Source of the DNA: Candidatus Acidulodesulfobacterium acidiphilum
GTDB lineage: Bacteria; SZUA-79; Acidulodesulfobacterales; Acidulodesulfobacteraceae
Assembly (NCBI GenBank): GCA_008534395.1
Contig: SHMQ01000012.1
Location: 1 to 64,000, forward strand
Direction: 5' to 3'
DNA length: 64,000 bases
The notes under the pieces were generated by a model. That model did no database searches. It was not told the DNA's origin and was given only the letters and a program-made list of their open reading frames with translations. Position 1 is the first letter of the stretch, and each line of letters starts with the position of its first letter. The position numbers and the translations under genes were made by a program. This document shows positions 1-9,680 of this stretch, in pieces.

Positions 1-45
1 CGCTTACATATTATATCAATAAATAATTTAATTAATTATCCTATA

Positions 46-957
46 ATGGAACAACAATTACATGACCCGGTTTTTCCGATAGATAAAGGTTATCTTAAAA
101 GAAAAAAAATATATAATAATATTGCATTTCTTTTTGCGACGGCAGCATTTATAATCGGAGCTTTTCCGGTTTTTCATATTATTTATAAAGCTATCGCCAT
201 AGGATATAAATATCTTAACTGGAATTTTATATCTACTTTGCCTACGGGTTTTCCTATCGGCGCAGAGGGCGGTATATTAAACGCCATTATAGGCGACGTA
301 TATCTTGTAGTAATAGCTTCTATTTTTGCAATTCCCATAGGAGTCGGGGCAGGTTTATATTTATCTCTTTTTGGAAAAAAAAGAACAAACTTTTTTTTAA
401 GGCTTTTGAATGAACTTATGATAGGAATACCCTCTATAGTATGGGGTATCGTGGGATTTTATATATTTTCCACTAATGCCGGTTTTGGTTTTCATTTTGG
501 ATTTTCGGCTCTTGCAGGAGGATTTACGCTTGGTTTTATAATGACGCCTATTATAGTGCTTCTTACAGAACAGGCGATTAATCAGATTCCTGCAAGTTAC
601 ATAGAAGGCGCTCTTGCTCTTGGGGCAACTAAATTTCAGGCTACAAAATCGGTCATACTGAAGGCGGCTCTTGGCGGCATATTTATAGGAATACTGCTCG
701 GAGTTATGAATATAATCGGACAGACGGCGCCGCTTTTATTTACAAATTATTATAATACAGGTCTGCCTACCGGAGTTACGGGCTCTGGAGGAGCGGTAGG
801 AGACATGGCTATGCTGATATTTATATATATTCATGAACCTTCAAGAATACTGCATTATAAAGCAGAAGCGGCTTCGGTAGTTTTATTGATGTTTATATTT
901 TTATTAGATATAGGATTGAGGCTGATAAACTATTTAGTTAAAAAATTTATTCTATAA
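46..957 (+). CDS. pstA: Phosphate ABC transporter permease PstA
   Basis: This is one of the two inner-membrane permease subunits of the high-affinity phosphate importer PstSCAB. The 303-residue protein has about six hydrophobic segments. The typical ABC-permease EAA loop lies around residues 185-215 (SYIEGALALGATKFQA), followed by the GQTAPLLFT segment common in PstA. PstB follows 42 bases later and PhoU after that, which is the usual pst-phoU order. PstC and PstS are presumably just upstream, outside the window. The family assignment is clear. The start at the ATG at 46 cannot be tested against upstream context. Confidence 0.93.
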   Translation: MEQQLHDPVFPIDKGYLKRKKIYNNIAFLFATAAFIIGAFPVFHIIYKAIAIGYKYLNWNFISTLPTGFPIGAEGGILNAIIGDVYLVVIASIFAIPIGVGAGLYLSLFGKKRTNFFLRLLNELMIGIPSIVWGIVGFYIFSTNAGFGFHFGFSALAGGFTLGFIMTPIIVLLTEQAINQIPASYIEGALALGATKFQATKSVILKAALGGIFIGILLGVMNIIGQTAPLLFTNYYNTGLPTGVTGSGGAVGDMAMLIFIYIHEPSRILHYKAEAASVVLLMFIFLLDIGLRLINYLVKKFIL

Positions 958-999
958 ATTATATATATTATAAAAACAAAAAAAAGGAATAATAATTTT

Positions 1000-1806
1000 A
1001 TGCCAAATGATAAAAATGACTTAAAGCCGATAAATTCTGTTGACGGCGATAAAGACAATATAATAGTAAACGTAAAGGATTTAAATTTTTATTATGGTAA
1101 TTATCATCTTCTAAAATCTATAAATCTTTATTTTAAAAAAAATTCCGTATGCACGCTTTTAGGCCCTTCGGGTTGCGGCAAATCTACTTTTTTAAGGACG
1201 CTCAACAGGATGAATGATTATACGGAGGGCGCCAGACTTACAGGCGAAGTTTTGATAGGCGGAAAAAATATATATGATAAATCGGTTGACGTTGTGGAAT
1301 TGAGACGAAATATAGGTATGGTATTTCAAAACCCTAACCCGTTTCCTAAATCTATATTTGAAAACGTCGCTTTCGGATTAAAAATTCACGGCATAAAAAA
1401 TAAGGATTTTATTGTAGAAAGGGTAGAAAAGTGCCTTAAATATGCAGGTCTTTACGATGAAGTCAAAGATAAACTTAATAAATCTGCTTTATCTCTTTCG
1501 GGAGGGCAGCAGCAGAGATTATGCATTGCAAGGGCGATAGCAACCAATCCCTCAATATTATTAATGGATGAACCGACGGCATACCTTGACCCTGTTTCAA
1601 CCAGTATTATACTTGATTTAATTAATTCATTTAAGAAATATTATACCATAATAGTCGTCAGTCACAACGTTCAACAGTCCGGCAGAATTTCAGATTACAG
1701 CGGGTTTTTTTTAGACGGAGAGCTTATTGAATTCGACGAATCGGGGAATTTCTTTACCAGACCTAAAGACAAAAGAACGGAAAACTTTATAACAAGCAGA
1801 TATTAA
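1000..1806 (+). CDS. pstB: Phosphate ABC transporter ATPase PstB
   Basis: ATPase subunit that powers phosphate import through PstA/PstC. The 268-residue protein shows Walker A (GPSGCGKS, residues 55-62), the ABC signature LSGGQQQR, Walker B ILLMDEPTAYLDP and the switch histidine in VVSHN. The N-terminus is about 20 residues longer than a minimal PstB and rich in Asp/Asn. AAGGA at about 985-989 is a plausible ribosome binding site for the ATG. It lies between pstA and phoU in one operon. Walker B reads DEPTAYLDP where many PstB proteins have DEPCSALDP, a minor variation. Confidence 0.95.
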   Translation: MPNDKNDLKPINSVDGDKDNIIVNVKDLNFYYGNYHLLKSINLYFKKNSVCTLLGPSGCGKSTFLRTLNRMNDYTEGARLTGEVLIGGKNIYDKSVDVVELRRNIGMVFQNPNPFPKSIFENVAFGLKIHGIKNKDFIVERVEKCLKYAGLYDEVKDKLNKSALSLSGGQQQRLCIARAIATNPSILLMDEPTAYLDPVSTSIILDLINSFKKYYTIIVVSHNVQQSGRISDYSGFFLDGELIEFDESGNFFTRPKDKRTENFITSRY

Positions 1807-1832
1807 AAATAAATATAAAAAGAGGGGTTGCA

Positions 1833-2513
1833 GTGAATATTTTAGATAATGAGTTGATGAAATTGAAACACAGTGTCGTTGAGATGGGAGAAATAGTTGT
1901 AAGTCAGTTAAGTAGCGCAACTAAATTTTTATTTGAAAGAGATAAAAACCTTGCGGAACAAACTATTAAAAACGATTTAAAAGTTAATTCGCTTGAAGTG
2001 GGCATTAACGAAAGTTGTATAAAACTGCTTGCTCTATACCAGCCTGAGGCGGCGGACTTAATGTTTATAACAACCACCATGAAAATAATAACCGATCTTG
2101 AAAGAATGGGAGATTTATGCGCTTCGATATGCCAAATTGGGTTAAAACTTACGGACGGACCCTCATTTTCGGAACAATTTAAATGCGTTTATTCATATTT
2201 TGAAGATGTTGCGGGAAGGGACGACGAGATGCTTAAAATGGCCATAAAGATGTTTTCGGACGGCGTTAAAGAAAATTTAGGGCTTAAAGACGTCATTATA
2301 AAAGACGAAAACGTTATAGACTTACTTTCGCATAAGATAGTCGTGGATATAATAAATAATTCGATAAAAAATTTAAATACTTTGGAAAATAATATAACCT
2401 ATATCTTTATAGCGCGCAAGTATGAAAGGTTTGCAGACCATGCCCAAAAAATTATGGAACTTTTACTTTACATGGACCTTGGCAAAGATTTAAGGAATTT
2501 GCCGGAGTATTAA
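1833..2513 (+). CDS. phoU: Phosphate transport system regulatory protein PhoU
   Basis: PhoU is a cytoplasmic helical-bundle protein that links the Pst transporter to the PhoR sensor and restrains the phosphate-starvation response. The 226-residue protein has the two PhoU repeats with the metal-binding type motif: DLERMGDLCASI near residue 90 and ARKYERFADHAQKI near residue 195. A GTG start is used, preceded by AGAGGGG at 1821-1827. It is the last gene of the pst operon. Its stop overlaps the stop of the convergent tolC-like gene in a shared TTAA at 2510-2513. No phoB/phoR pair is visible in the window. Confidence 0.93.
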   Translation: MNILDNELMKLKHSVVEMGEIVVSQLSSATKFLFERDKNLAEQTIKNDLKVNSLEVGINESCIKLLALYQPEAADLMFITTTMKIITDLERMGDLCASICQIGLKLTDGPSFSEQFKCVYSYFEDVAGRDDEMLKMAIKMFSDGVKENLGLKDVIIKDENVIDLLSHKIVVDIINNSIKNLNTLENNITYIFIARKYERFADHAQKIMELLLYMDLGKDLRNLPEY

Positions 2514-3961
2514 TCTTTTAATCCCATGCCGAGAGCATTGTAAACGTTTATAACATCTTCTTTAACCAATAAATTTTGATTGATGAGGTTGTACTCTGAA
2601 TTAAGTAAATTTTCTTTATAGGTAAGATAAGTTATTTTAGAAGAAATTCCCGTTTTATACTGCACTTTATAAATATTGAAAAGTTTTAGGGCATAATGGT
2701 AATTTTTTTCATAACTTTTCAATGTTTGCATATCTTTCTGAAAATCTGCAAGGTCGCTGTCGGTTTCGCTGAATGCGTTTATTATGGTATTTCTGTAGTT
2801 CAATACTGCCTGCTGATATTGCAGTTTAGACCTTTTATATATGCTTATATTTGTTTTATAGTTAAATATCGGCGCAAGAATGTCTAATCCGAAATTCCAA
2901 ACGCTGTTTGCATCGGTAATAAAATTATTTAAACTTGGGCTTGCGTATCCGTAATTTCCTGTAAGATTAAATACCGGAAAAAAATTGGCGAGGCTTTCTT
3001 TTTTGGCATAAGCATATGCAAGAACGTTATATTCCGCTTCTTTAACATCCGGTCTTTGCGTTAAAATTTCCGACGGAATATTCGGCGGTATTAACTTAAA
3101 ATAACGGTTGTCGTTAAAATTTAAAACGTTTTTTATGTTTGTCTTAACTGACAACTTAAAATTTTCCGGAAATTTTCCAAGATAATATGCAAGCGTATTT
3201 TGCGTAATATCTTTTTGCTTTATAGAGTCGTTAAGTTCGGTTCTTAAAATTTCAAGGTTTGTTTTTGTATTTACTATAGGCTCTGCATTTATAAGGCCGT
3301 CTTTATACTGCACTTCATAAAGTTTTAAAATCTCTTTTTCCGCTTTATATTCTTTTTTTAAGTTAACAATGGATTCCTTTAAAGCCTGTATTTGAAAATA
3401 GGCCTGTGCAACGTTGCTTATAAGGGTTAGTTTTACTACGTCGGCGTCTTCCTTAGATACGGAAACGTTAGCTTTTGCCTGTTTAACGGCATTATTTACC
3501 TGGTTCCAGACATCTAATTCATATGAAGTGCTTAAACCTGCCTGATTTAGATTATAGATAATAGTCGGGCTAGAACCTGAAGAAGATCCTCCGGAAAATA
3601 TGGAAGTTTCATAGCCCATTTTATTTCTTGTAGCTTCATAGCTAAAATTGACGGTTGGGAACAGATTGGATTCATTTTGCGAAACATATGTTTTTGCTAC
3701 CTGTATATTTTTTATAGCTATTATATAATTTAAATTGTTTTTTAACGCCTTTGATACTAAATTGTCAAGTTCATTGCTTTTAAAATTTTTCCACCAGTCG
3801 TTTTTTATTTTAAAATTTACGTTATTTAACGCATATTTAAATTTCTTGGGAATTTTAACCGTAATTTTTTTTGGATGCGTAAACAAGCTGCATCCGCTGA
3901 GAACAAACATAGACCCGAAAGCCGTTAAAAAAAATAATAGTAAAGTTTTTTTAATTTTCAT
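2510..3961 (-). CDS. TolC/NodT-family outer-membrane efflux lipoprotein
   Basis: Outer-membrane channel for an RND tripartite efflux pump. The 483-residue precursor has a lipoprotein signal peptide (Lys-rich start, hydrophobic core, lipobox LSGC at about residues 21-24), as in the NodT/OprM subgroup. Two OEP repeats with long helices follow, including the PSEILTQRPDVKEAE motif typical of OprM/NodT and SYELDVW early in the first repeat. It is divergent from the adaptor and RND pump genes, so the three parts of the pump are split across a shared control region. Substrate cannot be deduced. Confidence 0.9.
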   Translation of the reverse strand: MKIKKTLLLFFLTAFGSMFVLSGCSLFTHPKKITVKIPKKFKYALNNVNFKIKNDWWKNFKSNELDNLVSKALKNNLNYIIAIKNIQVAKTYVSQNESNLFPTVNFSYEATRNKMGYETSIFSGGSSSGSSPTIIYNLNQAGLSTSYELDVWNQVNNAVKQAKANVSVSKEDADVVKLTLISNVAQAYFQIQALKESIVNLKKEYKAEKEILKLYEVQYKDGLINAEPIVNTKTNLEILRTELNDSIKQKDITQNTLAYYLGKFPENFKLSVKTNIKNVLNFNDNRYFKLIPPNIPSEILTQRPDVKEAEYNVLAYAYAKKESLANFFPVFNLTGNYGYASPSLNNFITDANSVWNFGLDILAPIFNYKTNISIYKRSKLQYQQAVLNYRNTIINAFSETDSDLADFQKDMQTLKSYEKNYHYALKLFNIYKVQYKTGISSKITYLTYKENLLNSEYNLINQNLLVKEDVINVYNALGMGLKD

Positions 3962-4005
3962 AATTTTTTATAGTTTAAGTTTATTTTTTTTTATGTAGTT
4001 TTTTA

Positions 4006-4065
4006 TTGACTGAATTTTAAATTTATTATATTCTAATTATACTGACTATAAAGTCATATTGTCAA
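4006..4065. promoter_or_regulatory. Divergent promoter pair with operator palindrome for the efflux genes
   Basis: On the minus strand a perfect sigma70 promoter, TTGACA (4060-4065) and TATAAT (4036-4041) with an 18-base spacer, points at the tolC-like gene. On the plus strand TTGACT (4006-4011) and TATTCT (4029-4034), 17 bases apart, point at the adaptor gene. A perfect 5-bp inverted repeat, TGACT-ATAA-AGTCA (4043-4056), lies inside the minus-strand spacer and just past the plus-strand -10. This is where a TetR-type repressor would block both promoters. The boxes are seen in the sequence; the repressor is inferred, and no regulator gene is adjacent. Confidence 0.7.
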
Positions 4066-4115
4066 TTAAAAAATTTTATAATTTAATAATCTATTTTAAA
4101 ATTAAAGGTATTGAT

Positions 4116-5231
4116 ATGATTAAGCGTTTCATAATAGTTTTGCTTGTTCTTATAGTTATTTTCGGAGGAATATTCGTATACAAAGCATATAAAGATTACA
4201 AAATTGAACAATTTATGAAAACAAGAAAATATCCGCCGGTTTCGGTGTCGGTAGCCGTTTCTAAAATAGGAGACTGGCAGCCTTATATACATACTATAGG
4301 CAACGTATCCGCTATAAATTCGGTTAACGTAACGACGCAGGTTGCAGGGCAGGTCAACGGCATATATTTTAAGTCGGGAGAATTTGTTCGCAAAAATCAG
4401 GTTTTGGTTACTCTCGACGATTCACTTCAGGTTGCTCAGTTAAGACAATATAAATCACAGTTTATAGCCGATAAATTTAACTATGAGCAGTACAAAAAAG
4501 CTTATGCTCAAAATGCCGTTTCTAAAGCATCGTATATATCTATGCTCTCTACATTAAGGCAGAACGAAGCGCAAATCGCACAGTCGGAAGTAACCATAGC
4601 CGATATGACTATAAGGGCGCCTTTTTCCGGAATAGTGGGGATTAGAAATTCAAGTTCTGTAAATCTCGGTCAGTACATAAAACCAGGGGCAAATATAATA
4701 CCTCTTTATTCTATCAACCCGATTTATATAGATTTTACGATGCCGCAAAACGATTTGCATAGTTTAAAGGTAAATCAAAAAGTTAAGATTAAGTTAGATT
4801 CATATAATAAAATCTTTTACGGCAGAATAAAAACTATAAGCATAGACGTAAATACCGTTTCCCGCAATATTACCGCAAGAGTTGTCGTAAACAATAAGGG
4901 AATGTATTTAAGGCCGGGAATGTTCGTGACCGGAAGAGTTTTTCTGCCCATTATACATAACGTCGTAACGGTTCCGGCGACTGCGGTAACTTATAATCCA
5001 TACGGCGATTTCGTTTATGTAGTCGTTAAGAGAAAAGGCGTAAATATCGTAAAAACGGATTATGTTAAGGCTGGAGAAGAAAGAAACGGAGTCGTAGTTA
5101 TACTTAAAGGCTTAAAAGCCGGAGAAAAAGTCGTTACGGCAGGGCAGGTAAAACTGAAAAACGGCATACCCGTAGTTATAAAAAACGAAGCCGAAGTTAA
5201 TAAAAAAACAAAAACAAAATTAAAAAAATAG
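4116..5231 (+). CDS. RND efflux periplasmic adaptor (membrane fusion protein)
   Basis: AcrA/MexA-type adaptor joining the RND pump to the outer-membrane channel. It has an N-terminal membrane anchor (IVLLVLIVIFGGIFVY), a lipoyl-like half motif (VTTQVAGQVNGIYF), a helical hairpin with the QNEAQIAQSEVTIADMTIRA segment, then the lipoyl second half (APFSGIVGIRN) and beta-barrel. I start it at the ATG at 4116, which has AAAGG at 4104-4108. A TTG at 4059 would add 19 residues but lies within the promoter region. It is 371 residues from this start, with a Lys-rich tail. The RND pump gene follows 27 bases later. Confidence 0.92.
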   Translation: MIKRFIIVLLVLIVIFGGIFVYKAYKDYKIEQFMKTRKYPPVSVSVAVSKIGDWQPYIHTIGNVSAINSVNVTTQVAGQVNGIYFKSGEFVRKNQVLVTLDDSLQVAQLRQYKSQFIADKFNYEQYKKAYAQNAVSKASYISMLSTLRQNEAQIAQSEVTIADMTIRAPFSGIVGIRNSSSVNLGQYIKPGANIIPLYSINPIYIDFTMPQNDLHSLKVNQKVKIKLDSYNKIFYGRIKTISIDVNTVSRNITARVVVNNKGMYLRPGMFVTGRVFLPIIHNVVTVPATAVTYNPYGDFVYVVVKRKGVNIVKTDYVKAGEERNGVVVILKGLKAGEKVVTAGQVKLKNGIPVVIKNEAEVNKKTKTKLKK

Positions 5232-5258
5232 CAAAATACATAGATAAAAGGTAATTAA

Positions 5259-8200
5259 ATGAACGAAATAAATCCGCAAAAAAAGAAAGGTTTTACAGAC
5301 ATATTTATTCAGCGACCGGTTTTTGCAATAGTCATAAGCCTCGTTATATTTATACTTGGAGCGAGATCTCTTTCCGAATTGACGTTAAGGGAGTATCCGA
5401 AAGTAAAAGATACCCTTATTACCGTTCAGACGGCATATCCCGGCGCAAGCGCGCAGGTAGTGCAGGGGTTTATTACAATGCCTTTGGAGAGAGCTATTGC
5501 TTCTTCTGAAGGTATAGATTATATGACTTCGACTAGCACCGAAGGCGTAAGCACTATCCAGGTTTTTATGAAATTAAACTTTAGCCCTAATGCCGCTCTT
5601 GCCGAGGTGCTTTCACAGGTTAATTCCGTACTAAATCAGCTGCCCAAGCAGTCGCAACTTCCCGTTATTACAAAGACTAGTGTTACCAATCTTGCTTATT
5701 TATATCTGGCATTTACCTCTAATACGCTGTCAAGTTCTCAGATTACGGATTATTTAACCAGGGCGGTCCAGCCTAAAATTCAGGCGGTAAGCGGAGTCGG
5801 CCAGGTTCAGATTAACGGCAATAAACAGTTCGGCATGAGGATATGGCTCAACCCAAAAAAAATGGCGGAATTTAACGTTACGCCGACGGAAGTATCAAGC
5901 GCCCTTGAAAATAATAATTATATAGCTTCTAACGGTTACACAAAAGGAAATTACATTCAAGTTAATATTTCGGCAGACACTATGCTTAAAACCGTTAAAC
6001 AGTTTAGAAATTTAGTCGTTGCCGACGACGACGGCACTTTGATAAGGGTTAAAGATATAGGAACGGTAGAAATGGGAGCCGTAAGCAATGACGCCGGAAA
6101 CATAATGAACGGTAAAAGAGCCGTTGTTATGGGTATTTTTACTACCCCTACCGCAAATCCGTTGACCGTAGTAAAAAAACTTACAGGTATGATTCCTTCG
6201 TTAAGAAAACAGCTGCCTGCTCATATGAAACTTAGGATTGCGTTTAACAGAACTATTTTTATAAGCAGTTCTATTAACGAAGTTATTAAAACGGTCGTAG
6301 AAACCCTTATAATAGTTATAATAGTTATATTTTTATTTCTCGGTTCTGCAAGAAGCGTTGTTATTCCGGTAATAGCTATACCCTTATCGATTATAGGCGA
6401 CCTGTTCATAATGTATTATCTTAATTATTCTATCAATCTCTTAACGCTTCTCGCATTTGTCCTTGCTATAGGCTTGGTCGTGGACGATGCTATTATAGTA
6501 GTCGAAAACGTCAGTCGTCATATCGAAGAAGGTAAAAAACCTTTCGACGCGGCTATTATTGCGGCAAAAGAGCTCGGCGTGCCTATTATTGCTATGTCTA
6601 TCACTTTAGTGGCAGTTTTTCTCCCGATAGGTTTTATGGGCGGTCTTACAGGAGCATTATTTACCGAATTTGCCTTTACTCTTGCCGGAGCGGTGCTTAT
6701 TTCCGGAATTTTAGCCCTAACTCTTTCTCCTATGATGACGTCTAAATTTTTAAAAGAGGGGATGGGTAAAAAAGGGCTTACCCATTTTCTCGACGTAACT
6801 TTTGAAAAAATAAAAAATATATATTTAAAAATACTTCACGGCGTTCTTGATTACAAACCGGTGGTAGCGCTGGTTATAATAGTCGTTTTAACCGCCGCAT
6901 ATTTTTTGTTTGTTACCACAAAAAGCGAACTTGCCCCCACGGAAGATCAAGGCGTCATTTTCGTACAAGGTACGGCGTCGCCCACTTCGACTTATAAAAA
7001 TTTAAAACATTACGCAAAACAGATAGGGCATATTTATGATTCTTTTCCTCAGATGAACAGGTATTTTATGGCATTGGGAGCTTCAGGCAATAATACCTTA
7101 ATATCGGGTATGATTCTTAAACCGTGGAGTCAGAGAAAATTAACCCAGATGCAGCTTACCCCTATGGTACAGGAAAAACTAAATTCTATAACGGGTTTAC
7201 AACTTGCGGCGTTTGCGCTTCCGAGCCTTCCGGGTTCGCAGGGTCTTCCAGTTATGTTTGTTATAACATCTACGGATAATTATCTTGAAATGAGAAGCGT
7301 TGCTATTAAGCTCGAACAAAAAGCCATGAAGAGCGGGCTGTTTTTGTATATGGACAAAGACCTAAAGTACGATGAACCGCAGATAAAAATTATCATAAAT
7401 AGAAATAAGGCGCAGAGTATGGGTATTAATATGGCTACGATAGGCGATACGCTTTCTACTATGTTGAGCGAAAAATATGTAAACTGGTTTGAAATGGACG
7501 GTTACAGCTATAAGGTTATACCTCAGGTAATCCAAAAATACAGGTTTGACCAAAATTTGTTAAAAAATTATTACATTAAGGCTTCAAACGGCAATATGGT
7601 ACCGCTTTCCAGTTTTGTAAGCTTTAAAACCGTTACTGTACCGGAATCGTTAAACCAGTTCGATCAGCTCAATTCCGTCACTATTTCTGCTATACCCAAA
7701 CCGGGAGTTACTATAGGACAGGCGTTAAGTTTCCTTGAAAAAGCGTCAAAAAAGATTTTCCCTAAAGGTTTTTCGTATAATTTTGCCGGTCAGTCTCGTC
7801 AGTTCGTTCAGCAAGGTTCTGCTATGATCGTAACTTTTTTCTTTTCCCTGATTATTATTTATCTTGTTCTTGCCGCTCTGTTCGACAGTTTTGTGGACCC
7901 GGTTATTATATTGATAAGCGTTCCCATGTCTATTACCGGAGCGTTAATATTTTTAAGTTTAGGTTTTGCGACTATTAATATTTATACGGAAGTAGGACTT
8001 GTTACTCTTATAGGTCTCGTAAGTAAACACGGCATTCTTATTACAAAGTTTGCAAACGATTTGCAGAAAGAAGGCATGGATAAACGAACCGCAATAGAGC
8101 AGGCGGCATCTATAAGGTTAAGGCCTATACTGATGACTACTTTTGCTATGGTTTTCGGCGTCATACCGTTGCTTCTCGCTTCCGGGGCAGGCGCTGTCAG

Positions 8201-8330
8201 CAGGTTTGATATAGGTTTGGTTATAGCCGCAGGACTCGGCATAGGTACGTTTTTAACTATATTTATAGTACCGACCGTATATATGTTCTTCGGTAAAGAT
8301 TTGCATAAAAACAAAGAAAATGCCGACTAA
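5259..8330 (+). CDS. RND multidrug efflux pump (AcrB/MexB-like, HAE1 family)
   Basis: Inner-membrane proton-driven pump of 1023 residues, the normal length for the family. It shows the N-terminal FIQRPVFAIVISL helix, the pore-domain segment QTAYPGASAQVV, and TM4 with the proton-relay Asp pair (AIGLVVDDAIIVVENVSRH). It also has the GFMGGLTGALFTEFAFT segment and a second transmembrane bundle ending in FLTIFIVPTVYMFF. Asp-Asp in TM4 and the overall layout favour the hydrophobe/amphiphile (HAE1) branch over metal pumps. It is co-transcribed with the adaptor gene upstream; the tolC-like partner lies on the other strand. Confidence 0.94.
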   Translation: MNEINPQKKKGFTDIFIQRPVFAIVISLVIFILGARSLSELTLREYPKVKDTLITVQTAYPGASAQVVQGFITMPLERAIASSEGIDYMTSTSTEGVSTIQVFMKLNFSPNAALAEVLSQVNSVLNQLPKQSQLPVITKTSVTNLAYLYLAFTSNTLSSSQITDYLTRAVQPKIQAVSGVGQVQINGNKQFGMRIWLNPKKMAEFNVTPTEVSSALENNNYIASNGYTKGNYIQVNISADTMLKTVKQFRNLVVADDDGTLIRVKDIGTVEMGAVSNDAGNIMNGKRAVVMGIFTTPTANPLTVVKKLTGMIPSLRKQLPAHMKLRIAFNRTIFISSSINEVIKTVVETLIIVIIVIFLFLGSARSVVIPVIAIPLSIIGDLFIMYYLNYSINLLTLLAFVLAIGLVVDDAIIVVENVSRHIEEGKKPFDAAIIAAKELGVPIIAMSITLVAVFLPIGFMGGLTGALFTEFAFTLAGAVLISGILALTLSPMMTSKFLKEGMGKKGLTHFLDVTFEKIKNIYLKILHGVLDYKPVVALVIIVVLTAAYFLFVTTKSELAPTEDQGVIFVQGTASPTSTYKNLKHYAKQIGHIYDSFPQMNRYFMALGASGNNTLISGMILKPWSQRKLTQMQLTPMVQEKLNSITGLQLAAFALPSLPGSQGLPVMFVITSTDNYLEMRSVAIKLEQKAMKSGLFLYMDKDLKYDEPQIKIIINRNKAQSMGINMATIGDTLSTMLSEKYVNWFEMDGYSYKVIPQVIQKYRFDQNLLKNYYIKASNGNMVPLSSFVSFKTVTVPESLNQFDQLNSVTISAIPKPGVTIGQALSFLEKASKKIFPKGFSYNFAGQSRQFVQQGSAMIVTFFFSLIIIYLVLAALFDSFVDPVIILISVPMSITGALIFLSLGFATINIYTEVGLVTLIGLVSKHGILITKFANDLQKEGMDKRTAIEQAASIRLRPILMTTFAMVFGVIPLLLASGAGAVSRFDIGLVIAAGLGIGTFLTIFIVPTVYMFFGKDLHKNKENAD

Positions 8331-8339
8331 TTAGCCGGC
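8322..8339 (+). terminator. Weak hairpin at the end of the RND gene
   Basis: An 18-base imperfect palindrome (GCCGACTAATTAGCCGGC) with one mismatched pair spans the RND stop codon and is followed by TTATTTATTT. It may act as a weak terminator. The loop would be almost absent, so support is limited. Confidence 0.35.
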
Positions 8340-8364
8340 TTATTTATTTGCGAAGTCTTAAGAA

Positions 8365-8593
8365 AAAGGTGTCAGATTAATTTTACGCATACGGATAAAC
8401 GGATAAAGGTGTCACGGATAAAGATAAGGATAAAGGTGTCAGATTTATTTATTCTTTTACTCCTGACTGCGTTTGCGGGTTTTTAGCTGCGTAACAATAG
8501 TGCTATCGAAAAAGGTGTCAGATTAATTTTCCGCAAATATCTTTTTATATAAATTGAATATTTCGTCTGCGGAAAATAAAATCTGACACCTTT
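8365..8593. repeat. Cluster of short AAAGGTGTCA-type intergenic repeats with a terminal hairpin
   Basis: The gap between the RND pump and dppB holds four direct copies of AAAGGTGTCA, at 8365-8374, 8405-8414, 8432-8441 and 8511-8520. Three continue into GATT followed by T-rich DNA. One inverted copy lies at 8584-8593. The last pair forms a long imperfect stem (8511-8535 against 8568-8593) that also pairs TTTTCCGCA with TGCGGAAAA. The same element recurs at 10,577-10,607 and 26,939-26,983. It resembles REP-type elements. No transposase is in the window. Confidence 0.8.
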
Positions 8594-8613
8594 TTCTCAA
8601 AATCTGACTTTTT

Positions 8614-9585
8614 CTATTTTCGAAGTCTTGGATCGACGAGAGCATAAGCGATGTCGGCCAAAAGGTTGCCGATAAGAGTAAGTACCGCGCCTATTACGAG
8701 TATTCCCATTATAGTCGGATAGTCTCGCGCAAGGACGCTCTGATAGAAAAGCCTGCCCATTCCGTTTATATCGAAAATAGTTTCTATGATAACGCTTCCT
8801 CCTATAAGTCCCGGAACGCTTAACCCTAGTATTGTTATAAAAGGAATAAGGGCGTTTTTCATGGCATGCTTGTATATTACCGTCCGTTCTTTAAGCCCTT
8901 TAGCTCTTGCAGTCAGAATATAATCCTGCCTGTAAACTTCAAGCATATTGCCCTTCAAATATCTGGAAAGTCCGGCAATACCTCCGAACCCGGCGACGAA
9001 TACGGGCATGACGAGATGCTTTGCTATATTTGCGATTTTGCCCCACCAGGGAAGAAAATTATAACCGGCAGAGGTTATACCTCCTATAGGCAGTATGTGC
9101 AAATCTATTCCGAAAAAAATAATTAAAAGAAGAGCGACCCAGAAAGACGGCGCCGCAAAACCGATAAAAACCAATACCGTGGTAATTTTATCGAAGATGG
9201 AATCGTGCTTAACCGCCGACATAACCCCCAGAGGAATAGAAAATAGGAATATAAAAAACATAGCAAGAGAGTTTATAATAATAGTTATGCCTATAGTTCT
9301 TTTTATTTCGGTAATGACCGGTTCATGGTTTGCGGTAAAAGAAACCCCGAAATTAAGCGTGACTATCCGTTTAAGCCATTCGTAATACTGGGTTAAAAGA
9401 GGTTTGTTTAAACCGTAAAGTTTTGAGAGCATCTCCCTCGAAGCAGCCGAAACCTTCGGATTTAAACCCAACTGTTCGGTAAGGGGGTTGCCCGGCGCAA
9501 GGTGTATAACGAAAAATGATATTAAAGTGATTCCTATTAAAATAGGTATCATAAAAAAAATTCGTTTTATAATATATATTCCCAT
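8614..9585 (-). CDS. Peptide/nickel-type ABC transporter permease, DppB/OppB family
   Basis: Inner-membrane permease of the oligopeptide/dipeptide/nickel importer group. The 323-residue protein begins with the family-typical YIIKRIFFMIPILIGITLI helix and continues with FFVIHLAPGNPLTEQLG. The cytoplasmic EAA-like loop reads LTARAKGLKERTVIYKHAMKNALIPF, and the end DIAYALVDPRLRK is diagnostic. It is divergent from the DppC-type partner, which is unusual because the two permeases normally share an operon. No substrate-binding protein or ATPase gene is nearby, so substrate and full transporter composition are unknown. Confidence 0.9.
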   Translation of the reverse strand: MGIYIIKRIFFMIPILIGITLISFFVIHLAPGNPLTEQLGLNPKVSAASREMLSKLYGLNKPLLTQYYEWLKRIVTLNFGVSFTANHEPVITEIKRTIGITIIINSLAMFFIFLFSIPLGVMSAVKHDSIFDKITTVLVFIGFAAPSFWVALLLIIFFGIDLHILPIGGITSAGYNFLPWWGKIANIAKHLVMPVFVAGFGGIAGLSRYLKGNMLEVYRQDYILTARAKGLKERTVIYKHAMKNALIPFITILGLSVPGLIGGSVIIETIFDINGMGRLFYQSVLARDYPTIMGILVIGAVLTLIGNLLADIAYALVDPRLRK

Positions 9586-9680
9586 GACGTGAGCGTTGCC
9601 CTAAAAAAAATTTTATTTTTATAAAGCTATATTATATATTATAATATTCGATAATTAAAATTAAAAATTTGATTTAAATC

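Noticed and set aside
4059-4115. TTG start that would extend the efflux adaptor by 19 residues
   Set aside because: It lies at the -35 of the divergent promoter, no ribosome binding site is present, and the ATG at 4116 has one and gives a normal membrane anchor.
8866-9385. Two plus-strand open frames opposite the DppB-like gene
   Set aside because: Both lie within strongly supported dppB-type coding sequence and have no features.
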